NCBI GenBank assembly: GCA_028641055.1 | Contig: CM054060.1 | Coordinates: forward strand, 297,202,462 to 297,266,461 | Reading direction: 5' to 3' | Length of the DNA stretch: 64,000 bases | Source of the DNA: Alopecurus myosuroides | Lineage: Eukaryota; Streptophyta; Magnoliopsida; Poales; Poaceae | Part shown: positions 1 to 10,861 of the stretch, in pieces | Numbering within the stretch: the first letter of the stretch is position 1 | How the letters are laid out: every line of letters starts with the position of its first letter | Translations under genes and position numbers: made by a program | The notes under the pieces: generated by a model | What the model was told of the DNA's origin: nothing | Databases searched by the model: none | What the model saw: the letters and a program-made list of their open reading frames with translations, nothing else

Positions 1-1520
1 ACATCAGCAATTGGCACAATAGGAAACACATGGTTATCAATATTTTGTACCTCCTCATGAGATGAATGTGTAGATGATGGAAGAAGCAAGATTTGTTGTT
101 TAAGAGTGGCACCGGCATTTGGATGTAGGGAGGCAAAAGGGAAAACATGTTCATCAAAGACAACATCACGAGATATGTATATTCTGCCAGTAGATACATC
201 AAGACATTTGACACCCTTATGGAGAGGACTATAGCCAAGGAAAACACACCTTGTGGATCGAAAAGCAAGTTTACGCTTGTTGTAAGGCGGTAAATTGGGC
301 CAACAAGCACAACCAAAAATCCTAAGGGCATCATAATTTGCTTTGATATGAAGAAGACATTCTGTAGGGGTGTCAAAGTTGAGAGTTTTACTAGGGAGTA
401 AATTGATAAGAAAAGTGGCAGTAACAAAAGCTTCATCCCAATATTTTAGTGGTATGGAAGCATTAGCAAGTAGTGCTAAGCCCACTTCAACTATATGACG
501 GTGTTTTCTCTCGGCAGAACCGTTCTGTTGATGGGCATGAGGACATGAAACATGATGAGTGATGCCAACTTTTTGAAAGAACCCATTGAGTTTCTCATAC
601 TCACCTCCCCAATCAGTTTGCATAGTGATAATTTTCTTATCAAACTTGCGTTCAACATACTGTTGATAATTAAGAAAAGCTTGATAAACATCAGAACGTT
701 TCTTAAGCAAATATATCCAAGTAAATTTACTGAAATCATCGATGAAGCTTACATAATATGCATGTTTTCCCACAGAGAGTGGAGCAGGACCCCATACATC
801 CGAGAATACTTGCTCCAGAGGAGCAGTGGAGACACTAGAGGATACACGAGGATATGGCAACTGGTGACTCTTAGCTAACTGACAAGAATCACAAACATAT
901 GGAGTACTCTCTGGAGTGTAAGCTATTTTATTTTTCCTAAGCACTTGTTGAACCACAAACGAGGAAGGATGACCTAGACGACGATGCCATGTAGAGGATG
1001 ACGGCTTTATTGTAAGGAAAGCATGCTTGAAGGTCTCATGAAACATGGGCACCATGGGATAGAGACCATCATAGCAAGGGCCTCTAAACAGAACTCTTCT
1101 GGTTGCTTGGTCCTTAATTAAAAAGAAGAAAGGATGAAACTCAATAAAGACATGATTATCAAGAGTGAATTTATGAATAGATAAAAGATTCTTGGATGCA
1201 TTAGGAACATGGAGAATATTTTTGAGATCAAAAGAAGCATGAGGGGTACTTAATATTGAATTACCAATGTGATCAATATGCATACCTATGCCTTCAGCAG
1301 TGCGAACCTTGTCTTGTCCATGATACTTGTGAGCAATAAGGAGTTTATTCAGTTCACTAGTGATATGATCAGTTGCACCAGAATCAACGTACCAATTTGT
1401 ATCAACACCATATGGAGCAGCAGCAAGATGTGCCTCTTTCTCAGCCTCTTCTTGCTTCTTTTTATCATCAGCATAGCGCCACCAACAATCACTGGCAGGA
1501 TGGCCATGTTTCTTGCAAAT
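1..1520 (-). CDS. Copia pol fragment: protease and integrase core
   Basis: This is the open continuation of the gag frame after the TAG at 1521-1523; I read it through to position 1 without another stop. The aspartic protease signature DSGA is at 1374-1385. The integrase zinc-binding part shows two histidines near 969-986 and the CDSC pair at 882-893. The catalytic D, D and E are present: FIDDF near 735-743, TDWGGEY near 600-617, and the glutamate of SAERKH at 510-512. After the core comes the usual Copia linker (CVFLGYSPLHKG region). The protein would cut the polyprotein and insert the cDNA. It has no start codon of its own and depends on the gag start, so in this copy it is expressed only if the stop is read through. 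Reverse transcriptase lies outside the window. Confidence 0.85.
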   Translation of the reverse strand, partial: MCKKHGHPASDCWWRYADDKKKQEEAEKEAHLAAAPYGVDTNWYVDSGATDHITSELNKLLIAHKYHGQDKVRTAEGIGMHIDHIGNSILSTPHASFDLKNILHVPNASKNLLSIHKFTLDNHVFIEFHPFFFLIKDQATRRVLFRGPCYDGLYPMVPMFHETFKHAFLTIKPSSSTWHRRLGHPSSFVVQQVLRKNKIAYTPESTPYVCDSCQLAKSHQLPYPRVSSSVSTAPLEQVFSDVWGPAPLSVGKHAYYVSFIDDFSKFTWIYLLKKRSDVYQAFLNYQQYVERKFDKKIITMQTDWGGEYEKLNGFFQKVGITHHVSCPHAHQQNGSAERKHRHIVEVGLALLANASIPLKYWDEAFVTATFLINLLPSKTLNFDTPTECLLHIKANYDALRIFGCACWPNLPPYNKRKLAFRSTRCVFLGYSPLHKGVKCLDVSTGRIYISRDVVFDEHVFPFASLHPNAGATLKQQILLLPSSTHSSHEEVQNIDNHVFPIVPIAD

Positions 1521-2546
1521 CTAACAGTCAATATCAACATATTTGGTGGGGGTACGATCTGGCCGACGACCACCACCATCATTGCGTCTATCACGACGCT
1601 CATCCCTTCTATCACCACATCGGTCATCATCCCTCTGATCATTGCGGCGCCACGGTTGGCGATCATCATCTCTGCGGTCATCACGGCACCAGCGATCATC
1701 ACCACCAGTGCCACGGTAGCCCCCATGATCATCTCGGTAGCGGTCACCACCACCACCTCCACGGTAGCCCCCATGATCCGGACTACGTCCACGCGGAGGA
1801 GAGTAACCCCGTGGAATATAACCACGAGGAGGAGGTGAGCGCCCACGTGGTGGTGCAAAACCACGGCGAGCCAGATTTGCAGAGGAGACAAAAATGCCGT
1901 TCTCCTCCACACCATTGCGCATATCATAACCACAAAGCTGCTCATAAAATTCATCAAGTGTGGTGCTCGGATTTCCATTGACAGAGGTGATGATAGAGTT
2001 GTATTCCACCTTATCCAAGAAATGCAGAAGATACCCCAGTAATTCATCTTCTCCAACTGGTTTCCCAAGAGCTGAAAGTTCGGCCGCAAAGGCCTTCATC
2101 TTGGTGTAATATTGATCTGCAGTCATTGATACCTTCTTGGTGTCGTTGAGTTTTTCACGGAGGTGCTGAGCTTTAGTGCGGGATGCTGTCTTGAACATGG
2201 AATTAACAGCAGCCCATGCAGCAGCCGTTGTCTCCATGCCTAGAACGTGCGACAAGATCTCGGGCGAGAGTGAATTCAGAAGAAAACGCAGCACCTGCTG
2301 ATCTCGAGCAATCCAGGCAATATACGCGGGATTCTCAATTTGAGTCTTCTTCTTCTCGGAGTCCTCAACTTCAATCATGGTAGCCGGTGCTCGATCTGAG
2401 CCATCAAGGAGTCCCATCACGTTGGCACCTCGAAAGGCCGGGACAATGAGTGCTTGCCATAGGAGAAAGTTGCTTCGGGTCAACAGCTGCGTTGGAGGGC
2501 TTCCGGGAGCTGCAGCCAGGGCGGACGTTGAAGATGAAGAACTCAT
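1521..2546 (-). CDS. Copia gag, truncated at zinc knuckle by in-frame TAG
   Basis: A 341-residue frame starts at the ATG at 2544-2546. Residues about 15-215 match the Copia gag / UBN2 pattern: an N-terminal LLTRSNFLLWQ segment followed by an alpha-helical region with W, YTKMKAF and LLGYLLHFL blocks. Residues about 225-330 are an Arg/Gly/Asp-rich low-complexity tail. The frame ends exactly in the CCHC zinc knuckle. The first cysteine is followed by TAG (1521-1523), and the rest of the knuckle (ICKKHGHPASDC) is intact downstream in the same frame. One change from CAG or another sense codon would explain the stop. The product would be capsid protein without its nucleic-acid-binding finger. A functional readthrough stop is possible but unproven. 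Confidence 0.85.
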   Translation of the reverse strand: MSSSSSTSALAAAPGSPPTQLLTRSNFLLWQALIVPAFRGANVMGLLDGSDRAPATMIEVEDSEKKKTQIENPAYIAWIARDQQVLRFLLNSLSPEILSHVLGMETTAAAWAAVNSMFKTASRTKAQHLREKLNDTKKVSMTADQYYTKMKAFAAELSALGKPVGEDELLGYLLHFLDKVEYNSIITSVNGNPSTTLDEFYEQLCGYDMRNGVEENGIFVSSANLARRGFAPPRGRSPPPRGYIPRGYSPPRGRSPDHGGYRGGGGGDRYRDDHGGYRGTGGDDRWCRDDRRDDDRQPWRRNDQRDDDRCGDRRDERRDRRNDGGGRRPDRTPTKYVDIDC

Positions 2547-2852
2547 GGTTTTGTTTCGATCGGTGTCTAGGGTTTTTGGTTTTGGTGTCTAGGGTTTTGA
2601 TTTCGGTGTCTAGGTTGTATCACAGCAACCAAGAACAGAGGGGCTGCGGTGTGGGTTTTTGGTTTTCGGTGTCTAGGGTTGTTTAGGGTTTGTCTGGTTG
2701 TTCTTCACGGCGGAGTAGGGAACTCTCGACGGCGTGTTTTGGTTGTGGTTGATCTTCACCGCGGAGAAGGGAGCTCTCGGCGGCGGATTGTTGCGACGGC
2801 GGCAGCGGCTACCAGGCGGCGGCGTCGACGGCGGCTAGGTCTAGGAGAAGGT

Positions 2853-2864
2853 GCTCTGATACCA
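2853..2864 (-). other. Primer binding site of the Copia element
   Basis: On the minus strand the sequence reads TGGTATCAGAGC, the standard plant retrotransposon site complementary to the 3' end of initiator tRNA-Met. It abuts the LTR edge at 2865 and lies about 310 bp upstream of the gag ATG. Confidence 0.85.
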
Positions 2865-3012
2865 TGTCAGAAATAATGACAGGAACCGTGCTTGAGTCCA
2901 CACGGGTTGCGTGTTGATATAAGGGGGTGGCACAAGACCGTATAGATATGGAATCGGTATCCGTATACAGCCTATACGGTATACCAAACGTAAACAACCA
3001 AAACATCTAACA
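2865..3012 (-). repeat. 5' LTR of the Copia element (probable extent)
   Basis: The segment next to the PBS starts TGTCAG and ends CTAACA on the plus strand, so its termini form a near-perfect short inverted repeat of TG...CA type. The length of about 148 bp is short. The outer boundary is the best TG/CA fit, not confirmed by a second LTR, because the partner lies outside the window. Confidence 0.5.
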
Positions 3013-3773
3013 ACAGCTATTCCCGGCTCGATTCCTTGCACGGAGAGTATGAAGACAACTAGATAGCTGTTACTCCCCGGAATTTGGGTAGGTGACCGAC
3101 GACGTCATGGTTGGGGTGGTCGCTGGCGAGGTCCATGGCGATTGGTCGCCTATGAGGTCCGGCATTCAGATGAGTTGTAAGGCGGCCACCGGGGGGTCTC
3201 CACACTAGGAAAACTTTTTCTCCACACTCTCTCGGTCATGTATATATTTAGGGACATTGGAGCAGCTGGAGATGCTCTTCCAAAGATTATAAGGGATCCG
3301 TTAGGTGAGGTTGAGAGGAGGGAATACTCTAAATCTTTATTAGAGGGATCGGCTAGAGATGCCCTTAATGTTGCATAGTTGATAAAAAACATCTTATTTT
3401 TCTGATTACAAGAAAACATGGAAAAATTTAGGCATAACGTACGTTCCATGGAAAACATGACGACTGATCGCACATCAAAGTATGGAATAAAAGTTCAGGC
3501 AAAGATATGTTTGCTACTGTCAGATCATGGTTTGATAGATAGCTACTGCCAACATAGTCTGGGTATAATTTTTGCCACAAAGGACCTCCTCAACAAATGG
3601 AATACCAAAAATAACCAATATAGGATACAATTGACAAAAATACAGTGGCGGCAAGCTAGCCAAGTGCTGCGTGGCACTTGACGTCAAGCCACGAGGTGAC
3701 AAGACTTATAGCGTCACGGAAGGGAAACGCTATGCGGGTGGGCCCTGTCGCCATAGGGCGGGCGGCACAGACA
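3013..3773. other. Unassigned stretch with short TIR-like fragments
   Basis: No gene is supported. At 3262-3275 and 3344-3358 the minus strand reads GAGCATCTCCAGC and GGGCATCTCTAGC, which look like ends of the Harbinger-like elements found elsewhere in the window. The second is followed by TTA, as expected for a target duplication. I could not pair either with its other end. The short open frames here show no codon bias or domain. Confidence 0.3.
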
Positions 3774-5630
3774 TTCTAAATACAATTTTAACTTGTAGAA
3801 AAATATTTTGGAACAGAGAACATGAAAGTACGTATCCTAAGGTTTCAAATATATTTTATTTGCAATTTTTGGATTTATAGAATTTGAATTATGCCAAAAT
3901 TCATCAAACAAGCATATTTATAGTTGAACCAATTTAACTTTAGATATTTTAAATTTGAACAATGCTAAAATATTCTACAAGTTGTGCTGATTTCAAACAG
4001 TCCAAATTTGCTAAATTTGGCCTTATGATCAAAATTAAAGATGTTTCTAGAATCCAGGGGCTTTTCTGCAAAATTGTTTTTCTATTTTTATTTGGAAATA
4101 AAAATCAGAGACGGGCTGGGCTCAAATGGTTAACTGTCGCGCGGGGCGACGGACAAAGAGTAGGCTTGGGCCGGCTACGCGCTGCTTCAAGCGATAGATA
4201 AAGACTTAACGCGCAGGCTATCGTGGCAAGTTCCTAGTGGCCGATACCCCTTCAATTGAGTGGTCTATTCGCAGCCATACGATGCAGATCTAATGGAAGG
4301 GGGTGGCCAAAAGTTTACCTCGCCGGTGAGCTTCCAGAATGACGCAGGAAATGGCATTGCGGTGGTGTTGCATTATGGAATTCGACGACGCAGCTACTCC
4401 GGTTGTCCTTCTGCACGGAGGAGGTGACGGGGATGCGCGAAACGAAACGGCAAATAAGATAGGTACGTTTTTGTCCTCTGCGGGCTCCTTGTTGACAACG
4501 AGGCACGGTCGGAGAGGCTCCCTGCTCCGGCGAGCTTCGAAAGAAGATGGCGCGTTCGAACCACTGCACAGAAAGTTTACCCGAGGGCATTAGAGGGAGC
4601 GCACTGTCACGAGCGTTTGATATGGACGTAAAAGGGAGACGGGGAACCTGTGCTGACGCCGGGATCAAAGAAAACGGGCGGCGGCAACGGTGGAGCTCCG
4701 ACGAGCAATTTTCGCATCCCGGGGGCACTATACCTTGGCATTCCAGAGGGGAAATGGAGAGAGCGTCGATGGGGTTTATGGGGAGGAAATGGCGCACGAA
4801 ATGATGGTCTTAAGCGCGAGGAATCGCGGAAATTAAATCGAAGAAGAAACGGTAACATCGGTTTCTACTGGAAGTTGATGATGGATGACGTCATTGTGAC
4901 GTCATCGAGTCTTTTTCTTTTCTTTTATTTCTCTTTAATCAAATTGTTAATAACATCTGTTTAAATATCCAAATAAGCGCAAATAAGTTTCTAACATCTT
5001 GAAATATTAATACCTTTCAAACATAATCATTTTTGTAAACTTTTCAACATATTTTTATTTTTGAATTTTCAAATTTGAAAAATTCTCTGATAGTAACTTA
5101 ATGTTATTTCTAATTTAGAAAATTTATAAAATGTAAATATTAGTCAATAAACTTTTAGTGGCACCCTATAAGTTAAAAATTAGTTTTGAAGTCATTATAG
5201 CTCATTTTTCATATTTTATATTTCTAATATATGAGTGAATACCAATAGCAACTTATTGCCATGTGATCAAATCATATCAAATAATTAATATTGTTGACCA
5301 ATAAAATTCCAAAGAGTTACCACTATTGAAAATGTTGTTTCCCAAAGTGTGATTCATTTTCATATGAAAATAATTCATTGGAAAACATTTAGAGAAATAG
5401 GGTTTGCTTAAAGAAAGATAATAATTATTGAATTAAGAAAATTTATTTGAATAATGTTTAGGGTTTGTGGAATAGAGATATAATGGATTATTAATTCGAA
5501 TTTCATTGAAATGTATTGTTTTCTTTTGTTTCTTGCATCTCATTTGGTTTTTGGTGACTTGCATAACATGAAAACAAAAAGTTTCAAATTTTTGTGATTT
5601 TTTCACTTTCCAAAAATCAGGGATGTTACT
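3774..5630 (-). repeat. Gypsy-like LTR, copy A (element 3' LTR)
   Basis: This is closely similar over its whole length, including a GC-rich core near 4110-4810, to 21118-22980. On the minus strand it begins AGTAACATCCCTGA, a one-base change from TGTAACATCC. The plus-strand sequence just beyond it (5631-5680) reads, on the minus strand, CTCGGGACGAGATTTCTTTT followed by a G-rich run. That is the usual signature just before the 3' LTR in many plant Gypsy elements, so this copy is taken as the 3' LTR of a minus-strand element. Its left end is where similarity to copy B stops and may be truncated. Frames inside (e.g. 4315-4797) are not supported as genes. Confidence 0.65.
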
Positions 5631-6559
5631 GACTACCACCCATAAAAGAAATCTCGTCCCGAGATTTGGAAAGGACAGAAAGAAAGATAGGTTTTGGGTT
5701 ACTTGGGTTCTATTGCAACTCGGTGGCTACCACCCTTAAAAGGAAGTTTTTTGGGTAGTCTAAAACTCTTGTCTATCTGATTGCTGGTTTTACTATATCT
5801 TCAGCTGGAGTCATACTTCATTATCCATAGTATTCTTGCGTAGAAAATATCAAATCCTTGTTGGTATTTGGGGTCTTGAATCCATGTTCTTAACCTTTAG
5901 GGTTCTATGTGTCCATATCCACTTCCAATAGGAGGTTTCTATCCACATAGCTTGGAGTGTGTGGTTTAACTCAAGATGGCTTGAGTAGAACTTTCCCCCA
6001 GGGTAGAATTACAGACCAATAGAATTTTGTTGAACTACCTTTGACACTGAGGTGTCACTCTTTGGGTCAATCGAAATTCCTTGGGTCACTCGCAACTTGG
6101 TCTTTTGATGTCCTTGGCAATCTTCCATCTTGTTGTTGTCATCCTTGAAAGCAATCACGATGCTATTTCTGACGAAACTCTCATGGTAGGCAATATCTTC
6201 CATTGCTTGATACCTCCAAGGTTGATTTGATCCTCATCGAAAATAGTACGTTTTCAGCAACACTAACATAGGGTCATTATTGTATTCTACCACTCTATGG
6301 TTCTCGTTTAACATCATCTCCTCTCTTATAGGTATGTCACTCAGATTTAACATTCCTCATATCAAAGGTAAATAATGTGAGTAGCACCATGGGGGCCAGT
6401 CCATGTTGCACTCAATCATTACCTTGTACTTGGATTGGTGAATCTTGTTTAATAACACTAGGTCATCTCACTTGTCTAACAAAAAGTTTCCAATCTGTAA
6501 GACAACCCTCAGTTAAACTATAGTTTTCTCATACTATTGGGTTGCGTAAAACTCTTATG
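5631..6559 (-). other. Gypsy-like internal region, non-coding remnant
   Basis: Between LTR copy A and the inserted solo LTR lies sequence with the polypurine-type signature at its left edge and no usable reading frame. The last five bases (6555-6559, TTATG) are the duplicated target of the next insertion, and the interrupted sequence resumes at 10862. Confidence 0.45.
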
Positions 6560-7734
6560 TGTAACATCCCAAGTATGAAAAACAACCATTAGAATGTTTG
6601 CTCTTTGTTATTTTATGTTTTGCATCATGTCATCATAAGCTTGCATTTGTTTTCCATTTGTTTTCCCTTGTTTTTCCATTTGAATTTCAAACCAAAAATT
6701 CAAATCTTTGTTTCATACTTGTTCTGTTACAATGTTTCAAATAAAACTTGCAATCAAACCAATCTTTTGTTCCTAATAAACTTGAAATTAAAAACTATTA
6801 AATTGTTTCTTTCAATAATTCATTTAATACCCAAAATTGCTCAAATTCATTTGAATTTCCAAACAGCAACTAAATTCAAATTTTTGAAAAACAAAAAGTT
6901 GCACACTTGTGCTTTTGTGATAAATAACTCATAAAAATTATCCCCAAATTTTTCTCTATCCCAAAACCTCTCTGTTTCTTCCCTTTCTTTTTTCTGCAAA
7001 AAAAAAACAAACAGAAACAGAAAAACAAAAAGAAAAACGGAGAGAGAAGGGGGCAGGCCAGCCCAGCCCACCAGCCCACGGCCTGCTACCCTTTCACCCC
7101 TTACCTCTGTACGACGCTGCCCACGTCGGCAGTGCAGAGGATGGGACTGCTGCGCGCGCTCCCCCTCCTCCTTATAGCCGCACCAAGCTCCACCCCCCGT
7201 GCCCTAACCTCCTCCTCCTTTCTCCCTCTCGCCGCTGTCGCTTTTTCCTCTCCTCCCACCTCTGTTTCTTCTCTGTACCTGAACCACCAAGCACTACCGC
7301 CACCAAATTCTGGTGATCATCGGCGCCATGGGTTCCCTCCGAGCAGGTTAGCTGCGGGAACGGACTCCCCTCTCTTCCGTCTCCCTCCTCGCTTCATCGC
7401 CGGAGTCCGAGAGCGCCTGGATCGCCCGCGACGACGCCGACCACCTCGCCGTCGCCACTGTCCCCGTCGCACTGCTCCTCCTTCCTTTCCCCACGGTGAG
7501 CACCCTCCTCCTTCCCTCCTTTCTCCTCCTGACGCTTGCGCACACGGGCACGCACGGCCACACATCCCTGTCGCACTCGCGCACGCACACGGCAGGAGCA
7601 GCCGCGAGCTCGACGCCGGCGTCTGCCTCCGCTCGCTGAAGTTCAGCTAACTGAAACTGCAAGTTTCAGTTTCAGTTAACACCGCGAACTGAACCTCATA
7701 CCACCAAGCCCCCTAACCTGACACGAATCAGAGC

Positions 7735-7800
7735 TCAGCCCATCTGGCCAGCGCGCTGCGCCCGCGCACCCGCGGCGCGGGTTCGATCCCCCCGCGCGCA
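7735..7800 (+). other. tRNA-like fossil (B-box) inside the long LTR
   Basis: GGTTCGATCC near 7769-7778 matches a pol III B box and sits in a GC-rich stem resembling a T arm. An AGCTCAG...GCGC stretch about 35 bp upstream resembles an A box and D arm. No full cloverleaf or acceptor stem is evident. It could be a decayed tRNA-derived SINE head or a chance match in GC-rich sequence. Confidence 0.2.
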
Positions 7801-9037
7801 GATTAAAAACCCCATTTTTGCTCTTTGCCACGCTGGCTGCGCAGGCCCACCAGCCAGTGGCAGTGGTGGCCCCACCAGCACCCACCCGCGGCCACGCAGG
7901 CGCACAGCTGGGCACTGGCCCACTGCCAGTGACCCAGGGTCTGCTTTGCCCGCGTATAAAAAGCCCCAGGGGCCTGTCTGGAATTACTGTTTCGCACCTA
8001 GGCCCCTCGATTAGAATTCAAACTGTTTAATTCACAAAATAGCCCCTGAAATTTCAAATTCAAATAACTTTTGTATTTCAAATCCAAATAAATTAAATAA
8101 GATATGTTTTCTGTACCAAATTTAATTCTCTACATGTTTAAATCATTTGTTTACTGTTTTGAACATTTCAAATGTTTCCAAAAATTCAAATTCAAACTAC
8201 TATTTCAAATTTGGTCAAATTCATAACTATTTCAAATTTAATTCAAATGTCACATATAAAATATGTTTTCCATGCAAAATTGAACCACCTTTCCAAATAT
8301 AAACTTTGTTTCCTGTTTTGAATAATTAAAATTGGTTAAATAATTTACACCTTGTTTAAATCATTTAAAATTGCTAAATTCATAACTTGGTCAAATTAAA
8401 TTCCTTTTGAACATATAAAAGATGTTTTCAAACCAGAAAAGTATAAACTTTCCAAATATGAATTTTATTTAATGTTTTGAACAAATAAAAATTCAAATAA
8501 TTTCATACCTGAATTAAATTCATTTAAATCTTGTTTAAGCTTGTTTAATTCATAATTAATTCATTTTAATTCCTTTTTCAACAAATGAAACATGTATTCC
8601 ACCTAAAATTTTGTGTTCTTTCCAAATATGAATTTTGTTATCTATTTTGAACAATTAAAATTGGTGAAAACAACAAATGCTTGTGTAACTCATTTAAGAA
8701 GCCAATTTTCATAATTTAATAAATAAATTTCCAAACTTGGTAAATTTCATATCAAATTGAAGCTAATGTTGTTTTCTTATTGTTTTCATCATCCATGCAT
8801 CATTCTAATCAACTTTCACATGTTGGTTATTTGTAGATCATTTAATTCAACCTTAGTTCATGGGCTTTCCATATGCAATCCAAATTGCATATGGGCCCAT
8901 TTAATTATGTTACCATGTCAACTAGCTTACCTTTGATGCATTAATTAAATTTTCATGCATCATCCCATGATTGTGCATTATGCCATGTTATTGATTGTTT
9001 GTCTCTCTGCGTTGTTTGTTTGCTTCTTCTCGAATAG

Positions 9038-10391
9038 ACGATGACGTTGAGACAGACGAGGTTTATGACACTACTTCTGAGGAGTTATCCCAGTACCAGG
9101 CTACTGAGTTTGCAGGCAAGTATTCACTCACATGAACCATTGTGTCCTTTCCACACTGGATATCGATACTTTCCGTTGTCTATTCTGCTAGCCTTAAGAT
9201 TCGTTGCTAGTGTTCCGATCCTATCGCATGTTATCCTGTAACCCTGATATAGCCTATCCTCCACACCTATAACCCTGTTGCTTGTTGCTTGTGTCTTACT
9301 AGCATGCTTAGGGTTGTTTAAGCTCGAGTCTGATATCCGCTATTTCTGTTACCATATTTACTATGTTCTGGGGGCTCGATGTTAATCAACAACCTGCTAA
9401 TGTTTGAGGTAATGCTAATTTGATGATAAGGCACCAGCAGGAGGCCGGGTATGGTTTTGAGGCCTGCTAGTGTCGAACTCAGGAAAATTTCTTGTCCTCT
9501 AGATCCATGATGAGCGCGCTAACCGCATGTGGGAAGCGTGTATGGGCGCCCCCCCTCAACTTTGATTCGATTCGCATCTCGTCCAAATCGCCTCATTTAG
9601 TTCGGGTTTTCCATTTGCCGCATGCATATGCAGGTGCGAACCCGAGGCCAGGGTGGTAACTTTTGTAGTCGGCATTTAGGGAGACACGTTCTTAGAGTGC
9701 TATGAGGGTCCCCTTTTCTTCGTGGGGCTTGATTAGCCGTGCGCTCAATTGCACGGGGTTCTTTGGGCTTGATGCGAAGAAGAGTTGGGTTGTGTTGAGT
9801 GTCTCGCTTGGTGGGTTTGATCCCCGTCTGGCGGGATATTCTTACGTGTACGGCCAAATTGGTGCATCCCTGCAGGGTTAAATCTTCTCGAGAAGCCGTG
9901 TTGTCCGCGGTTATGGATGACTTGGTGATAGGGCTGGCTTACAAGGATTAGACAACTTACACCTAATTAATAACAATCTGCCTAGTAATAGGCTTATTTA
10001 CACAATAACTTGAACCTTCATTAATCCAACTGTGTGAGTTATCCTCGGATTGCTTCTTTGGATAAGGGGCGAGATCCAGGATGGGTTTGTTTGAGTTAGT
10101 GGTAGTTGGTTCCGATACGCTATCTTATCCCCTTCTTTTAGCCGGATGTTGTAGCGTGTCTCTGTAGTTCGTTAGAGCAGCCCGCTGCCGCATCTTTTGT
10201 ATCACCTATCTTCCGTTGAACCCAAAGCATCTGTACTTGGTGTTGCCGGGTACACTTTGGTATCTTGTGCGTCTTGCTTGCCAGTACTCGTCTGTACTGA
10301 CCCCTTTGGGGCTGCGTGTTCTGCAGACTACGTTTCCGAGGATCCCCATGGTGGCTACTACGTGGAGTATGACGAGGCTACTGACGAGTAG
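9038..10391 (+). other. Exon-like pieces of an acidic ORF within the long LTR
   Basis: A pyrimidine-rich tract and AG precede 9038, from which an acidic frame (DDVETDEVYDTTSEE...) runs to 9115. It is followed by GCAAGT, a known GC-type donor. A second acceptor, TTCTGCAG, precedes 10327, and splicing 9115 to 10327 keeps the frame into YVSEDPHGGYY...DEATDE with a TAG at 10389-10391. A possible first exon starts at the ATG at 7132 and could end at a CG/GTGAG donor after 7495. I do not recognise the product. The frame-preserving acidic exons suggest a real spliced transcript of the LTR family, but no domain supports a function. Confidence 0.35.
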
Positions 10392-10861
10392 ATAGCGGAC
10401 CCGGGCAGGATCCGAGACATCGTGGATGGGCTCCGTCTTTTCGTTTCCGGCCTCTTAGGCCTTTTTGGATCTTGTTTGTACTCAGACACTTTGGATGCTT
10501 CCGCTGTGATGTAATGGTGACTTGTTGGGACATGTGTCCTCTGGATGATTGTATTTGCTATCTCTGCTCTAGTGAGAGCTATTTGCAACTTATTTCTATT
10601 TCTTTGTGTCTTAGGGATTTGTTGTGATATCACTTGTTCAAATGCCGTTGACGTACCATGTGTGTATGTTATGAAGTACGTCAATGGAAGTAGTCGGATT
10701 TCTATGGGATGGTTTACGCAGACGATGAATAGTAGAGAATGGTTGTCACACGTTTACGTGTTGGCCTACTCATATTCAGATGCGGGTGCCGGTATGCCCC
10801 GTAAGCCATCTATCTACTGTTTAGCGGACTGTGAGTATCCTCTAGAAGTCCGGGTGCGACA

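Larger units (their letters stand above)
1..3012 (-). mobile_element. Ty1/Copia retrotransposon, 5' part, cut by window edge
   Basis: Reading right to left, the order is a short LTR, an initiator-tRNA-Met type primer site, an untranslated leader, gag, protease and integrase. Protease lies before integrase, which is the Copia order. Reverse transcriptase, RNase H and the 3' LTR would lie beyond position 1. The coding frame is continuous from the gag start at 2546 down to position 1 apart from one in-frame TAG at 1521-1523, so the copy is fairly young. The leader (about 2550-2850) contains several degenerate copies of a GGTGTCTAGGGTTTT-like motif. Confidence 0.85.
6560..10861 (+). mobile_element. 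Very long solo LTR (4.3 kb)
   Basis: It starts TGTAACATCCC and ends GGGTGCGACA, and is flanked on both sides by the identical five bases TTATG (6555-6559 and 10862-10866). This is the hallmark of LTR-element integration. I found no second copy of the terminal sequence inside, so it reads as one LTR left after recombination, although an unusual element without recognisable internal LTRs cannot be excluded. LTRs of this size are known in Triticeae large retrotransposon derivatives such as Sukkula; family membership is a guess. It includes a GC-rich promoter and leader-like part (about 7080-7970), a long AT-rich part (8030-9000) and exon-like pieces (9038-10391). Orientation is set by those exons. 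Confidence 0.75.

Noticed and set aside
1349..2089. 246-codon frame (minus) and 189/202-codon plus frames over the Copia gag
   Set aside because: Shadows of the Arg/Gly/Asp-repeat tail of gag in other frames; no start context or domain.
4315..4797. 160-codon minus frame in LTR copy A
   Set aside because: It recurs only partly and with changes in copy B (21746-22150), lies in an LTR GC-rich core, and shows no known domain.
7317..7662. Several overlapping frames on both strands in the GC-rich part of the long LTR
   Set aside because: Compositional open frames. Only the plus-strand frame from 7132 has a possible splice context, and even that is unproven.
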